64,000 nucleotides of DNA from Microplitis mediator. Taxonomy: Eukaryota > Arthropoda > Insecta > Hymenoptera > Braconidae. The stretch is taken from NCBI RefSeq assembly GCF_029852145.1, contig NC_079973.1, forward strand, positions 7,770,385 through 7,834,384, in the 5' to 3' direction. Under the pieces are notes generated by a model that saw only the letters and a program-made list of their open reading frames with translations, was not told where the DNA came from and ran no database searches. This document shows positions 56,301 through 64,000 of this stretch, piece after piece. Position 1 is the first letter of the stretch. Each line of letters starts with the position of its first letter. The position numbers and the translations under genes are program-made.

Positions 56301-57467
56301 AAAAACAATAAAAAAATTAATTTTGTCATAAAAAAAATATTATTCAAATAAAAGAGTCATAACAATTTAAATACTATCGAAATTGACATTATTTTTACAA
56401 TAATTTTATCACTCCAAGAATATGTACTTTCAAGATCTAATTATGATCTTTTATTTTTAAAAATGAATATTAAATGTTAATTTATCACTGTATTATGAAT
56501 AATAGTAGAAAATAATTCAAGAAAATTATAAATATTGCTATTTTACATTTTATAGACATGGAATTAAACAGATAACCTCGCTCGCAGTAAGTTATAATTT
56601 TAGGGTCAACAACTCCACCATGCCTTTAAAATTGAGCCTAGTTATTGACCCTCAAATTTCAACAACAAAACTCATTTTAATATGTTTTATAAATGTATTA
56701 AAATAAATTCTAATTAAATATTGATCTATCCATCTGTTTTTAGTTGAATTTTTTTACTTACATGATAATTAGTGCACAGATTCAATCGTCGTACCTCCTA
56801 ACGAAAACTGTTTAGACTTTACTTAAAAAATGGCTTCCTCAGCCACTTATGACTACAATACTTGTTTTTATTCAGTTAATTTTATCGATGTTTTTTTAAA
56901 TTGCCATTAATTAGGCTTAGAATAAATTACAATAAATTAAGAAAAAATTAATTTTCTTTTCAAAGTTATAGTTTTTTAAGTAAGTAAGAAAAAATTTGAA
57001 AAGGTCAGAAACTGGACCAGGCTCGATAACTGGGTCTTTTACCTTATGTACAAATTTCTAAAGTTAAAATCAACCAAAGTCCATAATTACAAAATTCAAA
57101 TTTTATTACGTGCTATCAAGTTTTATATCACTGTAACTTAACATCGATTTTTATCTCAGGCCGATTCTTCTATTTTGTAACTTTATTTAAAATAATTTAT
57201 TCGTTAAAATCATCCAATATTACAATAGGAAATGATAAATTAATAGAAAATTAAAATAAAATCATTTTAATTTTAGGATATAGGTACATGTTTGATGATA
57301 AACTTGTGACAGTATGGTCAGCACCTAATTATTGTTATCGTTGCGGAAATGTAGCTAGTATATTGCAGTTCACATCTGTTGATCAAAGAAGTACAATACT
57401 ATTCCAAGCTGTGCCAGATTCTGAAAGAGTTATACCATCTTTGACTATTACTCCATATTTTTTGTGA
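53341..57467 (+). CDS. PpV: Serine/threonine protein phosphatase 6 catalytic subunit (7 exons)
   Basis: Metal-dependent PPP-family phosphatase; PP6 acts with SAPS-domain and ankyrin subunits in mitosis and signalling. Exons: 53341-53409, 53588-53683, 53786-53993, 55039-55118, 55194-55299, 55413-55574 and 57277-57467, 303 residues (human PP6 catalytic subunit about 305). PPP signature motifs are all present: GDIHGQ at 50-55, GDFVDRG at 78-84, RGNHE at 109-113, then YGFYDEC, HGGLSP, RAHQLVHEGYRYMF and WSAPNYCYRCGN. The C-terminus TPYFL is the methylated PP2A/PP4/PP6 tail. MSDVDNWIEVAKQCKYLPEN at the start is closer to PP6 (Drosophila PpV) than to PP2A or PP4, as judged by recall. Intron 3 holds one repeat and intron 6 a 1.2-kb element; all splice sites are intact. 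Confidence 0.95.
54375..54625. mobile_element. Palindromic element, ends CACAGGAAAAAA / TTTTTTTCTGTG
   Basis: ACACACAGGAAAAAACTTTT at 54377 is mirrored by TCCTTTTTTTTTTCTGTGCA at about 54603. The arms share TTGCACCAAGAAATTTT and AAAAATTTCTTGGGGTAAG. It is in PP6 intron 3 and related to 36600-36830. Confidence 0.6.
55838..57055. mobile_element. 1.2-kb element with GGGCCCAGTTTCTGACC ends, in PP6 intron 6
   Basis: The left end GGGCCCAGTTTCTGACC (55848) is mirrored by GGTCAGAAACTGGACC (57003), then GGCTCGATAACTGGGTCTTT outside it. The TTTCTGACCCTCA motif recurs at 56045 and 56084. The GACCCAGT/ACTGGGTC terminus is shared with the short snap-back at 10451-10606. No open frame. It accounts for most of intron 6. 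Confidence 0.65.
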
Positions 57468-60003
57468 TCAATTATAGAATACTGTTTTTTATATGGAATA
57501 GAAAATAATATACATACTTGGAATCATGATCTAATTCATGATCAATTCTCTAATTGATCAGTGAATAGCTAATTATTTCTGGCTATTACATAATGCCGAG
57601 TCCTTACATAAAAAAAAAAGAAAACATAGAAAAGGAAAGATCATTTTAATCATGAAAAATTATACACTAATAATGAGTGTGAATATAGCTGACAAAAATC
57701 AATTTTTAAAATTTTTAAATAAATGAATTAAACATAAATCGAATGAAATTTAAAAAATGCACATTTATAAAATTTGAAAATCAGTATGTGCATTTTTTTA
57801 ACATTTACATTTTTAATTATTTTATTCGTTTATTTGTAATTCAAAATTTTTCTTATATCTGCTACATTCACCCTCATACACTAATAATGAATTTCCACCG
57901 AATTTTTCATTATTTTATAATAAAAAAAAAAAAATAAATAAAAAAAGAATAAAAAACTAAAATTACGTAATTCCATGATATACTTAGTCGAATGAACAAA
58001 TCCATCCGGCATGATAATTAAATAAATAGTTGTACAATATAACGATAGTCATTGCAGACGTCAATGTAATAAATTAATCAGTTTTATTTTGCCTAGTATG
58101 TTGCCTGAAACTTGACACTCAGAGCTTTTGGATAAGTAGTTATTGATAATTTGTCGGCAATGGATTTTTAGAAATCAGAATTATAAAAAAAAATATTTGT
58201 TAAACATTTAAACATTCCGGCAAACAAAAGGCTCTGTAAACAGTTAATGCTAGTTTTTTATTTAATATTCAGACTCAATTGTATATTTTATTTAATATTA
58301 TTATTATTACTTTAAGAGGACTACTATCTTTTAAATAATTCGAATCGAATGAGAACGTATATTGTATTCAAAATATTCTTATTATTTTTTTTTTCATAAT
58401 TAACGCGATGCAACTTATTAATTATAAATAGCATTCAAAATAACAAAAATTTATGTAAATTTTTAACAGGTATATTTAAATTAAAAAATTATTAAGTATT
58501 ATACATTTTGAGAGAATTAAGTTCGCAATAAATTTTTAATTGTTAGTAAATTAACAAAATTACTGACTTAATTAAGATCTAAAAAAAAAACATTACGTAC
58601 TTTATAATATGAAACGATCACAGAATAAACTCTACATATATATTGTGTATGTGTTTCGTGACATATAACTTATATTACTATGAATTTTTTTTTTTTCAGA
58701 GTTTAAAAAAGTGTAAATTTACTGACAAATCATTACATTTTTTGTCAATAGACATAAGCAAGAATTTATTGTGATCTTTATTCTTTGAAAATTTTTAATA
58801 CATATATGATATAAAATATGCGTGTTGAAAATAAAATTTTCTACAAGAAAACGAGAAAACAAAATAATGTTTTTTTTTAAGTTGGGTTGGGAGATACATT
58901 GGAGGCTCATTGCTGGTGAATACTCCGGCGTTTTTCCCAATCTCTCAATAGATCATTAAATTGAATGAAGAAAAATTAAATAAATTTCCGATGATCCTTT
59001 GATCAGTGCCTTTAGAAGCCTCACAAGACAGTTTATTGTTATACAAAGAAAAAAAAAATTGCAAAACTTCATATCGATAAAAAAAATGCAAACGAAAAAA
59101 AAGTTAAAATAAAAAATTAAAAAAAAAAATTGTCGCTGGACAATGCCTGAGCTTAAGAAGATAAAAAAAATCTTCGAAACATTTTTACTTTAAAATAAAA
59201 AATTTTCGATGTTTAATAATAGCAAATATTTTAATAAAAATACCATGCTGTCACATGAATAAAAGTAATTTTAACATAATGAGAAATTAATTAATTTGCT
59301 TGGTTAGCCTTATCCCTTTTAGAAAGACATATCTTTATCCGTAAAAATTTGTAAATAATTAATATTATATGTAGTGTAAACACTTATAAAAAAAAAAAAA
59401 AATTTGTTTGTAATTTTGCGATAAGATAGTAATAATTATGAAATTTGCTGCCAAGTTAAATATCTTTTTTTCTCTTTTCTGCTTTAATTTATATGTGCCT
59501 GAATGTAGATAAACTGTAAAATAATTAAATAGTTTAAAAATAATTTCTATTCTGACAGTTTCTGAATTGAAAAAAAATTTTCTAAAATAAATGAATAAAT
59601 AAGTAAGTGAGATGGTTTTGTGAAATGTTTATATGGCTAAGGTAATTTAGTAAACTAAAATTATAAAAAAGTATTAACCTTTATGCCAATTAAAGCATTT
59701 ACAACTATTATCTCTTTAATGTCTCTAACTGTGATTGCTTCAATCTTATCGTAGGGTCAAGTACTTGATCAAACAAGTAGCTTGAAAACTTGCGCATAAT
59801 TATCGAAGATCTCACAGGTTGAAAAATCATTGTAATAACTGTCAAGTACCTTGAAAGTATGTTTTGGAACGTCTGTAATAAAAATACGTATAAAAAAACA
59901 ACTGTAGATATCTTAAATAACTATATGTATCGTTTTCTTTTACTTAAAACTCTTTGAGCGTTAAAATTTTCAGCAATCAACTTGTGAGTGATAGTAGAGA
60001 TAC
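57468..60003. other. PP6 3' flank and AT-rich intergenic DNA
   Basis: Very AT-rich with poly-A/T runs; several short frames without domains. No gene recognised. Confidence 0.5.
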
Positions 60004-60760
60004 TAGGGTGAGCCAAAAAAACCAACTTATCGAATTTATGTCTTAAAAAGGACCTATATATCGAGAAAAAAATTCTCCCATTGGGCAAAAATTTTTTTTG
60101 ATTAAAAATATTATAACTTTTGAACCGTGTGAGATAAAAATTCGGCTCTAGAATATTCTTGTATGGCATTAAATTTCTTTAAAAAAAAGTCCTGGGAGTC
60201 AAATTTGTTAACTTGATATTTCGTATACTAACAGGCCATCAAAATCTAGAGTAAACAGAATCATACAAATTTAAGGCTTTATTATTAAAAATATCAATAC
60301 TACGATAAAATTTGTTCTACATGTAGTGCAATGAAATCACCAACAATATCCACGTTGTAACAAATAATATTTTGTTATCGATCAGAATAAAAGAAAAGTA
60401 TTTGGAAAATCCAAATAAAACCTTAAATTTGTATGATTCTGTTTACTCTAGACTTTGATAGTCTGTTAGTATACGAAATATCAAGTTTACAAATTTGACT
60501 CCCCGGACTTTCTTTTAAGAAATTTAATGCCCTACAAGAATATTCTAGAGCCGAATTTTTGTCTCACATGGTTCAAAAGTTATAATATTTTTAATAAAAA
60601 AAAATTTTTTTGCATTTTGTTTAAATGGGAAATTTCAGATGGCTACCGACACCTTTTAAAATTGAGCTAAAAATTTTGCCCAATGGGAAAATTTTTTTCT
60701 CGATATATAGGTCCTTTTTAAGACGTAAATTCGATAGGTTGGTTTTTTTGGCTAACCCTA
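60004..60760. mobile_element. 757-base palindromic element, TIR TAGGGTGAGCCAAAAAAACC
   Basis: TAGGGTGAGCCAAAAAAACC at 60004 is mirrored by GGTTTTTTTGGCTAACCCTA at 60741-60760 (one mismatch). The arms, about 370 bases each, pair nearly throughout: AAAGGACCTATATATCGAGA and TCTCGATATATAGGTCCTTT, CTAGAGTAAACAGAATCATA and TATGATTCTGTTTACTCTAG-like. The terminal TA is compatible with a TA target. The minus-strand frame at 59921-60169 runs into the left arm and is not a gene. Confidence 0.85.
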
Positions 60761-62769
60761 AGGGACACAATTAGTCAAATTCAAGCCCGTTGTTGTATTA
60801 ATGTAATCTTTCTTACTTTGACAAAGCAGGGCTTGAAATTTCTGGAATCAGTTACAGAATACACAATAGTAGACGGACACTTCTACCACTTTTTTTTTAA
60901 GAAATGGGAGAGATTCGAAGTTAAGGAGTGTGAAAAGTAAAGAGATTTCACTGTATTCTTCTATGTTAAAAGTTCTTCTAATGACTGATTTCTTTATGAA
61001 AGGCATAAACTAGAGTTTGTTATTTAGCAGATAAACTTATTCCTTTTTCATAATTTCGACGGTTGTCATCAACAGACCGACGGGTTAGCTATCCTATGGT
61101 CATGTATGTGTGGTTGTGAACTATAGTACCTAACCTGATGGACCCAATACTACGGTAAAATTAAAGTAAATTACCGTATAGTACGGTACTAGGGTAATAT
61201 ACCGTAATCGTACCTCAATTTAACATAACCCTACTATATCATGCCTGTACGAATACGGTAAATTTACGGTAGAACTATGATAAAAATACGGTAACTATTT
61301 GTACGATCATGAATAGCAAAGTTCTGGTTCTTGATCAAATGTAATAATTAATGTAACGGGACCTAGGTCCACCTCCGCCGACCGGAGGCCGATTCCTCAC
61401 CCTTTTGGGCATACTCGCGGATCGAAAGTAATATCTTCAAGTACACTACCGTATTACATAGTGAGCTTCCCTCGCGGCTTTGAACCCACTCTGTAAATAC
61501 TCCGGAAACATTATGTAAGCATGCTGGTTCCAGCGTGTTTACAGATTGGTTTTGTTCCACTTGTGCATAAAGTTTCCAGAGTGTATTCAGAGTCAACACA
61601 TGTCGAAACCAAAATGTTTCCAGAGTGAATACATGTCGTAATCAAAATGTTTCGAAAGTGGATACCTAAAGAAACCAGGAGGTTTCCAGAGTTTATCTAT
61701 CAGTGAATAAATAGAAAAGTTTATCGCAAAACAAACAAAGATATCAATAAAGTATGATGGTATTGGAACAAAAAATCGTATAATACGTTTTGGGAAATGT
61801 TGAGACAATGTGCTTGTCTTGGTATTTCTCAGCTCTGCGATGTATTTTCGCCCGTCTCGTTACCAGCCCAAAATGCAACTTCTCATGTGCCATGGTCAGA
61901 TGAAATGAAATCTCAAAGACGCAACTGACCGTAAGATAAATGGGGAACAAGTCCAGAGACCTAAGACTCTCCGTCAATGAGACTTCGATCTTGGATTCTA
62001 CAGCGCTCCCGTGCTACAAAATATTTTAATTACCTGTTGCAAGCGATCAGTTGCTATCGAAATAATTCATTAAAAACATGCAAATTTAAAGAATTTAACA
62101 AAGAAAAAGATGACTATTAATTTACAGATTTTTTCTATTGGAAGTCATATTATTTTGTTAATGTTTCCTCACCCTTTTCGGTATTGGCCGGGTGCGCGAC
62201 GAAAACGACATCTGTCGACCGCATTAAATCATCCTCAAAAAGCACAGAGAGAATACGGAAAGTTTTTATAAACAAATAATTAAAATTTTTAAAGATTGCG
62301 AAATATATGTGTGATACCACATTTGAAAGGTGGAAAAATATAGAGTAGATTGTACTGAAAAAAATAAGTATAAAAAATTTTAATAAATACAAAATAAATA
62401 TTATTTTGAACGACATAAGGTTAGCTTGTAATAATAATAATAACAACAATAATAGTCATAATAACAAATAAGTTAAAATAATTATAATTATAATTTTTTC
62501 AAAGCTAAAATTATTAATTTGCATTAAGTAAAGAAATTAAAGTGATTTCAATTATTCGTAATTTTAAATTTAAAAACTCAATAATTAAAAATACTTTGTG
62601 TTAAAAATTTGTAATTTAAAAAATTCCCCGTAATAATTTTTAGCCAAAGATGAACATCATGGATAGAAATGTATAAAACTTGCAATTACTATTTCTGTCA
62701 GTATTTTTGCAATTAACAACACAACAACTACTTGTTCTTATTTTTTAACACTGCTTTCATTTAACTATT
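60761..62769. other. Intergenic DNA with small repeats, no gene recognised
   Basis: Includes an ACCGTA array (61145-61310) and two tandem copies of a unit containing ATGTCGAAACCAAAATGTTTC (61590-61665). Minus-strand frames at 61363-61977 and 62150-62449 are in less AT-rich sequence (for example VTRRAKIHRRAEKYQDK and VVFVAHPANTEKGEE). I see no known domain or flanking exon, so I do not call genes. Confidence 0.4.
61145..61310. repeat. ACCGTAAATTTACGGT array, copy 4
   Basis: Units such as TACGGTAAAATTAAAG, AAATTACCGTATAGTACGG and ATACGGTAAATTTACGG, preceded by CTGATGGACCC, the complement of the GGGTCCAYCAG-type ends of the other arrays. Confidence 0.65.
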
Positions 62770-63150
62770 CACAAGACAAGTGCGATTTAACGCGTATTTC
62801 GTCCACTGCAGGCGCTACAATCGATTCGATTGTCCCCACCCTATACTCCACACCCTGCCAATACACGCGCTGCGACATCCCTACTTCTGCCCCAGACACT
62901 CTCAATCGAAAAATATAATCAAGTGACTAAGGGTGGACATTAACCGGATACAGCCACCACGAGTCCATACCTCTGTGGGCCACACACACCCCGATCTCAG
63001 GAAATAAAGAGACTCTGCTAATCGAAGAAGGCTTGGAGCGGCCCCCCGTGGCACCAGTTTCTTGTACTGGTGAACAGGTTGTTTCGGGATAAAAAGTTGA
63101 GACGCAACTTCACCTTAACACCTAAAAAAAGGTCCCCTTCATTTATAATC
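62770..63150. other. GC-richer unassigned island
   Basis: Composition is clearly unlike its flanks (CCCACCCTATACTCCACACC, GGAGCGGCCCCCCGTGGCAC). It contains a hairpin CACCAGTTTCTTGTACTGGTG at about 63051-63072. No open frame of length and no RNA family recognised; possibly the 5' end of a retroelement or a promoter. Confidence 0.3.
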
Positions 63151-63159
63151 ACTTAGATT

Positions 63160-63300
63160 TCAGACGTGCCACTAATACAAACTTGCCCTCATCCATCTCT
63201 AGGTAAGTTTCTAATCTTTGCCTTCGGTTCGGGTAGGCAATTTTACATGTGGGTTGGAATGTCCTACTCTCCTCCCTTGGTATTAAATATACTGTTTCAA
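63160..63300. repeat. Dispersed TCCTACTTTCCTCCCTTGG repeat, copy 4
   Basis: GGTTGGAATGTCCTACTCTC near 63252, then CTCCCTTGGTATTAAATATA, and GCCCTCATCCATCTCTAGG upstream. Same layout as 36930-37050. Confidence 0.5.
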
Positions 63301-63434
63301 GTCGATTCAAGTACTGTTTCAAATACAATAAAGTTTCTTAGAGAAAAGAAAATTTGTTAAATAATACTAGAAATAAATTTTTGAGAAAAAAATATATTTT
63401 ATATGATTATTAATCAAGTAAATTCTTTAGTCAA

Positions 63435-64000
63435 TAATATCGCGTCCCTAATGCCAAAAAGGCATATGCTGTATATAGATCTACCATAAAGCTAAAAAGG
63501 CATATAAATTTTTTTTTTTCGCTCAATCGCTTAGAAATGATTTGAAATGAATATTTTGATAATAAAAAAAATTAAAACCAAAAAGGCCTATAAATATACG
63601 TAAGCCTTTTTGCTTTTAGGCACAATGATCATTAATGCCAAAAAGGCATATAAAAAAAAAAGTATATTACCATGAAGTTAAACCCGTGAATGCAAATTTA
63701 AATATACCAAGGGAAAAAACTAAAGTAAAAAAAAATTTCGAAATTTTTCAGTGAGTTTTGAGTAGCTGTATTTTATTTTTCATTTTTTAGTTAATGCTAA
63801 AAAGGCGCATAAATAAAAAAATCATTAAAATATTAAATTCATTCATTTTTTGTTAATAAATATTTAATTGAACCAATTCGTTGATTTTTTATTTATACGC
63901 CTTTTTGGCTTTAGCTAAAAAATTAAAAATAAAATTAATGCCAAAAAGGCATATGCTTGCTGTTATAGGCCATTTTAATTTTTGTTTTTTGATCAATTTC
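63435..64000. repeat. Scattered GCCAAAAAGGCATAT motifs in both orientations
   Basis: TAATGCCAAAAAGGCATATG or close variants occur near 63453, 63488, 63576, 63633, 63794 and 63939; inverted forms (AAGCCTTTTTGCTTTTAGG, ACGCCTTTTTGGCTTTAGC) occur near 63602 and 63897. The array reaches the window end, so its right edge is not seen. Confidence 0.65.

Noticed and set aside
61744..62449. Minus-strand frames at 61744-61977 and 62150-62449 as exons of one gene
   Set aside because: Some segments look less AT-rich, but no domain, no conserved splice-linked partner and no start context could be identified.

Overview
The window looks like AT-rich nuclear DNA of an insect, most likely a hymenopteran and possibly a parasitoid wasp. 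The reasons are short exons joined by GT-AG introns, insect-type protein-coding genes, and intergenic and intronic DNA packed with small palindromic transposon remnants. The species assignment is an inference; no marker sequence fixes it.

Layout: (1) 1-10140 holds no gene I can recognise. It contains a stack of nested inverted-repeat elements (2095-4998) and one unexplained GC-richer island (about 7850-8130). (2) 10152-19866, + strand: an intact eight-exon homogentisate 1,2-dioxygenase gene with a TATA box and an arthropod TCAGT initiator; its introns carry several foldback elements. (3) 22113-28085, + strand: an eight-exon single-pass membrane receptor with a cytoplasmic SEFIR domain (IL-17-receptor-like). 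(4) 29831-35790 and 37714-43243, + strand: a tandem pair of secreted DUF4803-type proteins with the same exon structure, each about 660-680 residues, separated by a probable solo LTR. (5) 45060-47910, - strand: a decayed, partly deleted CAD (pyrimidine synthesis) pseudogene whose 5' end abuts a fragment of a Polycomb-type RING-finger exon. (6) 53341-57467, + strand: an intact seven-exon PP6-type protein phosphatase catalytic subunit. (7) 57468-64000: repeats and unassigned DNA.

The genes are not an operon and do not form one pathway: tyrosine catabolism, cytokine-like signalling, secreted proteins of unknown function, and a phosphatase. The most unusual content is in the repeats. Several sequence-unrelated long palindromes are flanked by TA and start with similar termini (CACTG/CACGG, or GGGTKAGCC, or ACTTCTTC). 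There is a tRNA-derived repeat that occurs in tandem, an element family with a built-in microsatellite seed, and arrays built from ACCGTAAATTTACGGT, CCACGGTGTA and GCCAAAAAGGCATAT-type units. The tandem DUF4803 genes and the RING/CAD chimera are the most interesting gene-level observations. I found no convincing new multi-gene system.
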